In this document: piece after piece, positions 30,409 through 38,827 of the stretch
How positions within the stretch are numbered: the first letter of the stretch is position 1
Layout: each line of letters opens with the position of its first letter
Program-made: the position numbers and the translations under genes
Origin: Candidatus Woesearchaeota archaeon
Lineage (GTDB): Archaea > Nanobdellota > Nanobdellia > Woesearchaeales > SKGA01
Length of the DNA: 40,022 bases
Reading direction: 5' to 3'
Assembly: GCA_007117735.1 (NCBI GenBank)
Contig: SKGA01000007.1
Span: forward strand, 1-40,022
The notes under the pieces: generated by a model
The model's input: the letters and a program-made list of their open reading frames with translations, nothing else
What the model was told of the DNA's origin: nothing
Databases searched by the model: none

Positions 30409-31971
30409 TTACAATTTCTCATCGATGAGAGCTTTTGTTTTCTTTAAACGATGATACGTTATCGCAAAACGATGAGCTTCATCACGAGACTGAATAAGTG
30501 TTCGCATCATAGGAGAATTTTTATCAAAACGAACAGGTTCTGGTTGTTCAGGGAAATAAACTTCTTCAAACTTCTTAGCAAGACCAATAAGAGGAATGGA
30601 AAGACCGAGTTCATCAAGCGCTTTCTTTGCAAAATCAACTTGAATACGACCACCATCAACAACGATCAAATCAGGAGGTAGAATCTCTCCTCGAAGAACT
30701 TTACTATAACGACGAGTGACTACTTCTTTCATCGCACGAAAATCATCAATCGTATCAACTACTGTTTTAATCTGATAACGACGGTAATTCTTCTTCACAG
30801 GAGAACCGTTACGAAACTGCACCATACTCGCAACCATTTGCTTGCCTGCATGATGAGAAATATCAAATGTTTCAAGCGTATACACTGGAGCGTCAAGCTC
30901 GAGTTTCTCTTGAAACTCTCCTGCAAGACGAGTATCTGCAGTTTGTTGAGCAAGAAGATTTTGCATCGCAAGATCAAGAAGCTTTTTCTTAATACCTTGT
31001 TTTGGAACGATAAGTTTAGGTGTGAACGAACATTTTGAAGCAAGCCAAGAAGCAATAGATTCATCCTCAGGAAGATGGGGAAGAATAATAGATTTAGGAG
31101 GGGAAGAAAAAGAATAATATCGTTTTAAGAATTCATCAAAAAAGTCCTGCATGAACGGAACTGAAAAGGATTGTTTTTGAGCAAGAACACCATTACGATA
31201 CGAGAAGACTTGAAAGAGAACAGTATTTTCTTGATGAAGATAATGAATAACATCTTCTTCATACGCTCGCTCACGCTGAACAAGAAGTTGTTCTTGTAAA
31301 TAAACTAAACTTTCTATTTGTTCTTTACACACCTTTGCTTGTTCAAAGCGAAGATTCTCTGCATGATCCTGCATTTGCTCAGTTAATTCAAGAATAACAT
31401 CTTTATTCTTTCCTTGTAAACAACGACGAAGCTTATCAACATTTGTCGCATAGTCCTCTTTTGTTTGTTTAAGGATACAAGGTGCTTTACAAATACCAAT
31501 ATGATATCGCAAACACTCTTTTTTTGGAAGAACACGACAGGTGCGTATAAAAAATTTCTTTTGCAATTCTCGAACAAGAGTTCTTCGTAACTGTCCATCG
31601 ACAAAAGGACCGAAATACTCTCCCTTGATCGTTTTTTTACGTGTAGAAAGTAATCGAGGAAAAGGTTCGTCCGTTAAAACAATCCATGCATAACGAACAT
31701 TGTGCTTTAAGTCAATATTATATTTTGGTTTATGTTTGGCAATAAGTTGTGCTTCAAGAAGTAATGCTTCAACCTCGCTTGGCGTAATGATAAATTCCAT
31801 ATCTGCAATGCGAGCAACGAGATGAGCAGTTTTTCCTGATTGTTGTTTAGAAAAATAACTATTTACTCGTTTTTTGATATTTTTTGCTTTCCCAATATAA
31901 ATAATAGTACCTTGTTTATCTTTGTAGATATAACATCCAGGTTCTCGGGGAAGAGAACGACGATCAATCAT
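30409..31971 (-). CDS. uvrC: Excinuclease ABC subunit C, C-terminally short
   Basis: GIY-YIG PREPGCYIYKDKQGTIIYIGKAKNIKKRVNSYF; UVR; LIVVDGGRIQVDFAKKALDELGL; RDEAHRFAITYHR close to the stop. Confidence 0.96.
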   Translation of the reverse strand: MIDRRSLPREPGCYIYKDKQGTIIYIGKAKNIKKRVNSYFSKQQSGKTAHLVARIADMEFIITPSEVEALLLEAQLIAKHKPKYNIDLKHNVRYAWIVLTDEPFPRLLSTRKKTIKGEYFGPFVDGQLRRTLVRELQKKFFIRTCRVLPKKECLRYHIGICKAPCILKQTKEDYATNVDKLRRCLQGKNKDVILELTEQMQDHAENLRFEQAKVCKEQIESLVYLQEQLLVQRERAYEEDVIHYLHQENTVLFQVFSYRNGVLAQKQSFSVPFMQDFFDEFLKRYYSFSSPPKSIILPHLPEDESIASWLASKCSFTPKLIVPKQGIKKKLLDLAMQNLLAQQTADTRLAGEFQEKLELDAPVYTLETFDISHHAGKQMVASMVQFRNGSPVKKNYRRYQIKTVVDTIDDFRAMKEVVTRRYSKVLRGEILPPDLIVVDGGRIQVDFAKKALDELGLSIPLIGLAKKFEEVYFPEQPEPVRFDKNSPMMRTLIQSRDEAHRFAITYHRLKKTKALIDEKL

Positions 31972-32317
31972 AAGAAATACCTTTTACCTCAATAGAAACA
32001 CTTGTGATTTTTCCAGGAATTTTATCTTTAAGAAAATCCAAAGAGTCAAGTTTGAAATGAATAATTTTACCAGTTTTTTCACAGACAAAATGACAATGCG
32101 TCGTTTTATCTTTACTGTAAATCATTCGACGATCACAACGATATGAGAACAACTCTCCAGAATCAACAGCTTCTTGTAAAAAGCGATAGACTGTTGCCTT
32201 ACTTACTTTTTTTTCTTCAACTTCTTTAAGTAAATCCTCAGCGTCAAAGAATGTTGATAATGAGCTTACCGTCTGAGCAAGGAGTTCTTTTTGTTTTGTA
32301 GATCTTGTTTGAGACAT
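31964..32317 (-). CDS. Fur-family transcriptional regulator (candidate Zur)
   Basis: KVSKATVYRFLQEAVDSGELFSYRCDRRMIYSKDKTTHCHFVCEKTGKIIHF. Start reassigned to MSQTRSTKQKELL at 32317; context is a zinc transport locus. Confidence 0.85.
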   Translation of the reverse strand: MSQTRSTKQKELLAQTVSSLSTFFDAEDLLKEVEEKKVSKATVYRFLQEAVDSGELFSYRCDRRMIYSKDKTTHCHFVCEKTGKIIHFKLDSLDFLKDKIPGKITSVSIEVKGISYD

Positions 32318-32324
32318 AAGGTAT

Positions 32325-32339
32325 TGAGAGTTAGTCTCA
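32325..32339 (-). promoter_or_regulatory. Fur/Zur-type box 1 (TGAGACTAACTCTCA), between the fur TATA and ATG
   Basis: Perfect 5-bp arms TGAGA/TCTCA; 8 bp upstream of the regulator ATG; same 15-mer frame as boxes 2 and 3. Confidence 0.65.
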
Positions 32340-32373
32340 TTTATAAAAGTAGTGAAGGATACTTTCCACTTAT

Positions 32374-32404
32374 TGAGAATGAGACTCAGTAACATTTAAA
32401 AAGG
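32374..32404 (+). promoter_or_regulatory. Fur/Zur-type box 2 plus TATA: TGAGAATGAGACTCAGTAACATTTAAAAAGG
   Basis: 30/31 identical to 38775-38805; box 24 nt ahead of a near-leaderless ATG region (ATG 32428). Confidence 0.8.
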
Positions 32405-32427
32405 TCTAGGCCATTTTTCTTATTTCA

Positions 32428-32835
32428 ATGAAGTTGGAACTGGTAAGAAGCGGACTAAGCACCTTAGGACTAGGTCTTCACACAGGACTCTGCCCAGCAC
32501 ACGGAATCCTGCTTAAAGGAGGACTAGTAAGTAGCGGAGGACTACTTGGACAAGCTAGCGAATACGTTCATCGAAAAGAAGTAGAAGGAATAGACTACCT
32601 CCTACAAAAAGTAGATCCCCAACCAAAAATGTTTGGCTATCACCGACTACAAGAACAACCAAAACACCCTTTAGCAGATCCAATTGCAACAGGAATTGAC
32701 TACACCCTCTTAGGGCTTAGCACCTATATCTTTGGCAAAGCAATCTACAAGGGAGTAAAGAACTTCAAAAAAGGAGTAGAAAATAACTACAAAACGCTAA
32801 CCAATAACACAATCAAAGAGGCATACCAAAAATGA
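32428..32835 (+). CDS. Small hypothetical, probably membrane-associated protein; first gene of the putative Zur operon
   Basis: 135-aa ORF with hydrophobic Gly-rich N-terminus GLCPAHGILLKGGLVSSGGLLG; ATGA overlap with the next gene. Confidence 0.75.
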   Translation: MKLELVRSGLSTLGLGLHTGLCPAHGILLKGGLVSSGGLLGQASEYVHRKEVEGIDYLLQKVDPQPKMFGYHRLQEQPKHPLADPIATGIDYTLLGLSTYIFGKAIYKGVKNFKKGVENNYKTLTNNTIKEAYQK

Positions 32836-34091
32836 CAGAAAAAAAATTATTACCAGTAACCGTATTAAGCGGATTTTTAGGCAGTGGAAAAACAACAGTA
32901 CTCAACAACATCCTTAAAAATAGACAAGGAATGAAAGTTGCAGTCATTGTTAATGACATGTCAGAAATCAATATTGACGCAGACCTTATTAAAAACGGAG
33001 AAGCAGGACTCTCACGAACAGAAGAAACCATGGTAGAAATGCAAAATGGATGTATTTGTTGCACCCTACGAGAAGACCTCCTTATTGAAGTACGACGATT
33101 AGCAGAAGAGAAAAAATTTGATTATCTTGTTATTGAAAGTACAGGAATCTCAGAACCGCTACCTGTAGCAGAAACATTCACCTTTGAAGGAGAAGACGGA
33201 CAAAAACTAGGAGACTTTGCAAAACTAGACACGATGGTAACCGTTGTTGATACAAAAAGCTTTGTTGAAGACTACTACTCAAAAGATGACTTAAAAGAAC
33301 GAGGAGAAAGTCTAGGAGAAGACGATGATCGAAGCCTTGTCGGACTCTTAGTAGAACAAATTGAGTTTGCAAACGTTATTCTCATGAACAAAATGGATCT
33401 AGTAACGACAGAAGAACGAGACGACGTAAAACGAATCATAAAAAGTCTTAACGCAGACGCAAAAATTATTGAAACAACACGAGGAGAAGTTGATCTAAAC
33501 GAGATTATTAATACTAACTTATTTGATTTTGAAAAAGCAAGCGAAAGCCCACTCTGGTTAAAAGAAGCTCGAGGAGAACACGTACCAGAAACAGAAGAGT
33601 ACGGCATCTCAAGCATTAGTTATACTGCACGAAAACCATTCCATCCACAAAGAATACACAGTCTCCTTCTTGAAGGGATGAAAAACATTATTCGAGCAAA
33701 AGGAGCATTTTGGATAGCATCACAGCCAGAATTCGCACTACAATTCGCACTTGCAGGAAAACAAAAAGAAGTAAACTGTCAAGGATACTGGGGAGTAGAA
33801 TACCTCAAACAACTCAGTAAAGACAGTGAAGAATATGAAACGCTACGAGAAGAACTACACAATGATGAAGAGTGGGATACTACCTACGGTGACCGACATC
33901 AAAAAATGGTCTTTATCGGACAAGATCTTGACAAAGAACAACTCAAAGCAGAACTTGACACGTGCTTAGTAACTGAAGAAGAAGAGAAAAAAGGAGACTA
34001 TGAAGATCCGTTCCCTTCCTGGAAAGAACTTATCGAAGAACAAGCACGACTCGCACAAGAGCAAGCAGAAGCTGAAGAACAAAAAGAATGA
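32832..34091 (+). CDS. COG0523/CobW-type G3E GTPase metallochaperone
   Basis: LSGFLGSGKTTVLNNIL, NGCICCTLREDLL, IESTGISEPLPVAE, LMNKMDLV, CobW C-terminal domain. Confidence 0.95.
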   Translation: MTEKKLLPVTVLSGFLGSGKTTVLNNILKNRQGMKVAVIVNDMSEINIDADLIKNGEAGLSRTEETMVEMQNGCICCTLREDLLIEVRRLAEEKKFDYLVIESTGISEPLPVAETFTFEGEDGQKLGDFAKLDTMVTVVDTKSFVEDYYSKDDLKERGESLGEDDDRSLVGLLVEQIEFANVILMNKMDLVTTEERDDVKRIIKSLNADAKIIETTRGEVDLNEIINTNLFDFEKASESPLWLKEARGEHVPETEEYGISSISYTARKPFHPQRIHSLLLEGMKNIIRAKGAFWIASQPEFALQFALAGKQKEVNCQGYWGVEYLKQLSKDSEEYETLREELHNDEEWDTTYGDRHQKMVFIGQDLDKEQLKAELDTCLVTEEEEKKGDYEDPFPSWKELIEEQARLAQEQAEAEEQKE

Positions 34092-35011
34092 GAATAGGAA
34101 TCTTAGGAAAAGGAGGAAGTGGAAAGACAAGTATAACCACGACACTTGCAATATATTTTGCAAAGCAACAATTTACTCTTGTTATTGACGCTGACCAAAA
34201 TGCAAATATAGCGAGAGCTCTTGAGAGTAACCCCCCACTATCTCTTGCTGATCACGAAGAAGAAATCTTTGCGTATCTTCATCAACACCGAGAAGGAATC
34301 ACTCCTATTGGAACAACACCGCCAGGAAAAAACAGCACGTTCATACGAGTACAGGAGAATGATCCTTTCTTGAAAAAATATGCAAGTATAAACAATAATC
34401 ATGCCTTACTACAAGTAGGAACATATACTAGCGATGATGTTGGTGTAAGTTGTTATCATGGAAAACAAGCAGGACTTGAAGCAGTCTTTCACCACCTTCT
34501 TGACACGGAAGAAGATATTGTTCTTACCGACTCGACAGCAGGACTTGACAGCCTAGGAAACTCATTGTATTTAGTTCACGATATCATTTTTTACGTTGTT
34601 GAACCAACAGAAAAAAGTGTAAGTGTGTACAAACAATTCAAAGACATAGCACAAGAGAAAAACATCCATCATAAAGTTATCGCAAACAAAATCTATGATG
34701 AACAAGATATGACTTATTTGCTAGAACATATCGATGAACAAGATATTTTGGTAACCTTCTCTTTTGATCCTACGCTTCGACGAGTAGAACAAGGAGATGC
34801 AAACGCACGAGAAACATTTCTCAAAAAACACGAACAACAATGTAAACAAATTGAAGAGTATGTAAGAAGTTTATCTAAAGATTGGAAAACTTACCATCAA
34901 ACCCTGATAGAAACACATAAAAAAAGTGCACAGGAGTGGTATGATGAGTATTATAATGAAAAATTATCTGAACAAATAGATACAGAATTCAGATACGAGG
35001 ACGTACTATGA
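34088..35011 (+). CDS. MinD/ParA (CooC-like) ATPase
   Basis: Deviant Walker A MRIGILGKGGSGKTSITTTLA; VIDADQNANIARAL; DIVLTDSTAGLDSLGN. Confidence 0.88.
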   Translation: MRIGILGKGGSGKTSITTTLAIYFAKQQFTLVIDADQNANIARALESNPPLSLADHEEEIFAYLHQHREGITPIGTTPPGKNSTFIRVQENDPFLKKYASINNNHALLQVGTYTSDDVGVSCYHGKQAGLEAVFHHLLDTEEDIVLTDSTAGLDSLGNSLYLVHDIIFYVVEPTEKSVSVYKQFKDIAQEKNIHHKVIANKIYDEQDMTYLLEHIDEQDILVTFSFDPTLRRVEQGDANARETFLKKHEQQCKQIEEYVRSLSKDWKTYHQTLIETHKKSAQEWYDEYYNEKLSEQIDTEFRYEDVL

Positions 35012-36273
35012 CGCCAAAGATAACACTACTAGGAGGAACTCTTGGAGCAGGAAAAACAACCTTACTTGAAAACTTATTATTAAATGATAGTTTTGAAGAT
35101 AATGATAAAATTATTGTCATGGATGCTGCAGGAAGCATCGATTATAAACGACTAGAACAACGAGCAAAAGAAAAAGGGATAGAAACAAATAATGCTACCA
35201 GCGCGTGCACGGTTTGTGATGGACCTGAAGCAGTATTTCAACAATTAAAAAACTATACAACTGCAAATAATATTTTTATTGAACTCTCAGGACAAATGCC
35301 CTTACCAGTACTGCAAGAACGACTGAGAAGTCTTGGTTTTGAAGATCAACAAAGTATTTATCTTCTTAATCCAGAAACCGCTCAGCTTACAAGAGCAGTT
35401 GATGAAATACCTTTTGCAAACCTTATAGGTTTTACTAAAACAACACAACCACTAGCAGGAGTAGAAGGAACAATCATCAGTAAAGAAGAACAAAGAACCC
35501 TACAAGAACTATTAAGACTGGCAAAAGAACAAGAACAACTAACAGGTTATGAAAGCAGCCACCTTCACCCGCCAAAAGGAATGAGTAATAAATTTCACAC
35601 CGTCATTCAAAATCCATATCTAGAAACACAAGAAATAGAAGCAACCATACAAGGACTAGACGTTGATCGAGTGAAAGGATACATCGCTCGAGATGCACAA
35701 ACAGTTCTTGAGTTTGATAAAGTACATAACAGGTTTGATATGAAACCATCCTATAGACCGGATCTAGGGAATGGAACAATACTTGTTGCAAACCAAGGAG
35801 ATAATTTTTTCTCAACAGAAGATATGAAACAAAAACTCTCCCCACTTATAGATAGAGTAGATGAAGTAAAAGCAATACTACGAATCTATTCTCCAGAAAG
35901 CGCATTTAAAGAATATATTAATCAAGCAGTAAGCAATAATCAAGTAGATGATGCCATGGGAGCGGCAGAACAGTTTGCATATGAACAATATAATGAAGTG
36001 CTCATTCATACATTATTACCTGCATACCTCCAAGGAAAAAATGCTTTACTAGAACAAGAAACAAATACTCTGCATCAAAAAGTACTACAAGGAATGAGTT
36101 TTACCTATTATCTACATGAGTTTGGAACTTCAGAACAAAAACAACAATATCAAGGAGTAGTTGATACCTACAAACAACGAGTAGATGCTCTTAGCGCACA
36201 AGACTGGAAAACATTACGAGAAGAACAACCTCCAGAGAATATCACGTATATTAAGTTAATGCGAGAGATATGA
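35008..36273 (+). CDS. Divergent G3E-like P-loop NTPase (COG0523-related, inferred)
   Basis: ITLLGGTLGAGKTTLLENLL; SACTVCDGPEA at the GCxCC position; NIFIELSGQMPLPV at the ESTGxSEP position. Confidence 0.75.
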   Translation: MTPKITLLGGTLGAGKTTLLENLLLNDSFEDNDKIIVMDAAGSIDYKRLEQRAKEKGIETNNATSACTVCDGPEAVFQQLKNYTTANNIFIELSGQMPLPVLQERLRSLGFEDQQSIYLLNPETAQLTRAVDEIPFANLIGFTKTTQPLAGVEGTIISKEEQRTLQELLRLAKEQEQLTGYESSHLHPPKGMSNKFHTVIQNPYLETQEIEATIQGLDVDRVKGYIARDAQTVLEFDKVHNRFDMKPSYRPDLGNGTILVANQGDNFFSTEDMKQKLSPLIDRVDEVKAILRIYSPESAFKEYINQAVSNNQVDDAMGAAEQFAYEQYNEVLIHTLLPAYLQGKNALLEQETNTLHQKVLQGMSFTYYLHEFGTSEQKQQYQGVVDTYKQRVDALSAQDWKTLREEQPPENITYIKLMREI

Positions 36274-37562
36274 ACACCATCACCTCAAAACAAACACCTT
36301 GGCAAAGTAAACTTGCCAAGACAACTACCTTTCAACAACTCGTAAGAGAGCATGGTTGTGTGCAAGTCGTTTCTCCACAACAATTGCAAGAAACAATGCA
36401 AACATGGGAGAGAACTTTTCAAAACATACAATTCTTTCCAGCATACAAAGCAATACGATCGCCAGCGCTTTTAAGAACTATCAAAAAACAAGGGTGGGGA
36501 ATTGACGTCTCCTCGCAAGGAGAATTAGAACAAGCGCTTAAAGAAGGTTTTGAAAACATTAGTTGTAGCGGAGCAAAAAGTAACAAGTATTTAGAACAAG
36601 CAGTACAACACAACTGTCTTATTTGTGTCGATAACTTCTCAGAACTACAACGAATACAACAACCTGCAAGAATACTCTTACGAATAGCAAATCCAGAATA
36701 TTCAGAGCACACAGATATCGCTAAAAAAACAAGATTTGGAATTGATAAAAAAGAATTACCAGCAATAAGAACATACCTTAAAGAACACCCTTATCTTTCC
36801 CATACAGGATACCAATTTCATGGCGATGGATACACGCCAGAAATGAAAGCAAAAATAATTGAGTTCTTCCTACAAGAAATACTTCTAGACACGCAAGAGA
36901 GGTTTACTCCAGAAATTATTAATATTGGAGGAGGAATACCTGTTCTCAAACACGAAAACGCACAAGAGATACAAGAGAGAGTCGTCTCACTCCAACGAGG
37001 AGAATATAACTCATTTCTAACACCAGAGAAAAAACAAGAGTATGAAAAATTACTTCGAAAAGAACTCACTAAAAAACAACCACAAGACTATATTCAAGAA
37101 ATACTACACACACAAAGTTCGCAAGGAGTAAGTATACAACAATTACTAAAAGAATGTCAAGTACAACTGATGATGGAACCAGGATATTCGCTTTTTTGGA
37201 ACACCGGATGCAGCGGGTTTCACGTTATTGAAACAAAAAAAATAGAAGAAAACTACGTGATAGTGGAAGGAACAATGTTTAGTATGTCATCAAGAATGTT
37301 TGAACATATCTTTGATCCACAACTGCTCTCAAATCAAAAACAAGAACTATACGAAGCATACATCATAGGAATATTATGTCGAGAAGACGATTATTTACAA
37401 GGAAGAAAAATAAGCTTCCCGCAACAACCAAAAACAGGAGATATTCTCTTCTATTTTAATACAGGAGCGTACGCCCATTATGAAACAACAGAATCGCAAC
37501 AACAACAGAAACCAGCCTATTATTATCTTAGCGAAAAAGGTGAATTAAAACATGATCTATAA
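36270..37562 (+). CDS. Fold-type III PLP-dependent decarboxylase-like protein (LysA/SbnH-like)
   Basis: FFPAYKAIRSPALLRTI (PLP Lys), WGIDVSSQGELEQAL, EIINIGGGIP, MMEPGYSLF, IIGILCREDDYL, GDILFYFNTGAYAHYE. Confidence 0.85.
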   Translation: MNTITSKQTPWQSKLAKTTTFQQLVREHGCVQVVSPQQLQETMQTWERTFQNIQFFPAYKAIRSPALLRTIKKQGWGIDVSSQGELEQALKEGFENISCSGAKSNKYLEQAVQHNCLICVDNFSELQRIQQPARILLRIANPEYSEHTDIAKKTRFGIDKKELPAIRTYLKEHPYLSHTGYQFHGDGYTPEMKAKIIEFFLQEILLDTQERFTPEIINIGGGIPVLKHENAQEIQERVVSLQRGEYNSFLTPEKKQEYEKLLRKELTKKQPQDYIQEILHTQSSQGVSIQQLLKECQVQLMMEPGYSLFWNTGCSGFHVIETKKIEENYVIVEGTMFSMSSRMFEHIFDPQLLSNQKQELYEAYIIGILCREDDYLQGRKISFPQQPKTGDILFYFNTGAYAHYETTESQQQQKPAYYYLSEKGELKHDL

Positions 37563-38793
37563 AGATGTTGAAGAACTGATAGGAAACACTCCACTTCTTG
37601 AAATACCTGAACACATACATGGCATTCCTAAACTTAAACTCTATGCGAAACTAGAACTTCTTAATATCTTTGGCTCACTAAAAGATAGAATCGCAAAAGA
37701 AATGCTCCTACCTCACCTTGAACAAATAAAAAAAGAAGGACGAACCGTTATTGAAAGCTCAAGTGGAAATACTGCAAAAGCACTTGCCATTCTCTGTGCA
37801 AAACACCATATTCCTTTTGAAATTATAACTAACAGGATTAAAGTTCCAACACAAAAAAAACTTATTCAATGGTACGGAGCAACCATTACTGAACTCCCAG
37901 GACAAGCAGAATGTCCAGATCCAACTAACTCGGACGACCCTATACAACTTATTGAGAAGGAAATTGAAAGAAAACCACAACACTATTTTCATACCAGTCA
38001 ATACACGAATGAAAGTAATCCAAAAGCACACAAGCAAACAGGAAAAGAAATTCATAAAGAACTGCCAGTAGTGAATTATTATTTTGGAGACCTAGGAACG
38101 TGTGGAAGTAGCGTAGGTATAGGAACATACTTACGAAACGTACAAAAAGAACAACCAAAAATTATTGGAATATTCACAAAAGGAAACGGATACGTACCAG
38201 GTGGAAGAAACGAATATGTACTAGCAGAAGTAGGACATTTTAAAAAAGAATTTTATGATGAAATTATTAGCGCAAGTGAAGAAGAAGCACATGAAGCAAC
38301 TGTTATTCTCAATAAACAAGTAGGTATACCCTGCGCGACAACAACAGGACTAGTATTTGCGGCACTGCAAAACTACTTTCAAAATAACCCGTTAAAAGAA
38401 GAACAAACCGCAGTATTTCTTGCATGCGATAGAATAGAACCATACGCGGATTTTATACAACAATACAAAAAAAGAGAAATACAACAAAAAGAACAACTAA
38501 GAGAAGTTGAAGAAGTAACGTATGAACAAATCTCGCCAAACGCGCTACTTATTGATATACGAGTTCCATTCGCCTACCAATTAAAACACCTACCTGGAAG
38601 TATAAATATACCGGAAGAACTCCTTAAAGGATATATACACACCAACCCTTTTCAAGGAAAAGAAGTTATCTTTATCTGTCCAGAAGGAAAACGAAGTAAA
38701 CAACTCGCAGCACGACTTCCTCATGCAAAATCACTAACACTCAATACTGTTGATAAAAACTACTTACGAACAAGTGAGAATGAGACTCAGTGA
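37552..38793 (+). CDS. Cysteine synthase/SbnA-like fold-type II PLP enzyme fused to a C-terminal rhodanese domain
   Basis: ELIGNTPLLEIP, KLELLNIFGSLKDRIA, SSSGNTAKALA; C-terminal LLIDIRVPFAYQLKHLPGSINIP and CPEGKRSKQLA. Confidence 0.9.
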   Translation: MIYKDVEELIGNTPLLEIPEHIHGIPKLKLYAKLELLNIFGSLKDRIAKEMLLPHLEQIKKEGRTVIESSSGNTAKALAILCAKHHIPFEIITNRIKVPTQKKLIQWYGATITELPGQAECPDPTNSDDPIQLIEKEIERKPQHYFHTSQYTNESNPKAHKQTGKEIHKELPVVNYYFGDLGTCGSSVGIGTYLRNVQKEQPKIIGIFTKGNGYVPGGRNEYVLAEVGHFKKEFYDEIISASEEEAHEATVILNKQVGIPCATTTGLVFAALQNYFQNNPLKEEQTAVFLACDRIEPYADFIQQYKKREIQQKEQLREVEEVTYEQISPNALLIDIRVPFAYQLKHLPGSINIPEELLKGYIHTNPFQGKEVIFICPEGKRSKQLAARLPHAKSLTLNTVDKNYLRTSENETQ

Positions 38794-38805
38794 CATTTAA
38801 AAAGG
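38775..38805 (+). promoter_or_regulatory. Fur/Zur-type box 3 plus TATA upstream of znuA: TGAGAATGAGACTCAGTGACATTTAAAAAGG
   Basis: 30/31 identical to 32374-32404; overlaps the 3' coding end of the upstream gene. Confidence 0.8.
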
Positions 38806-38827
38806 AAAAAAGTTTTTCTAAGAAATT

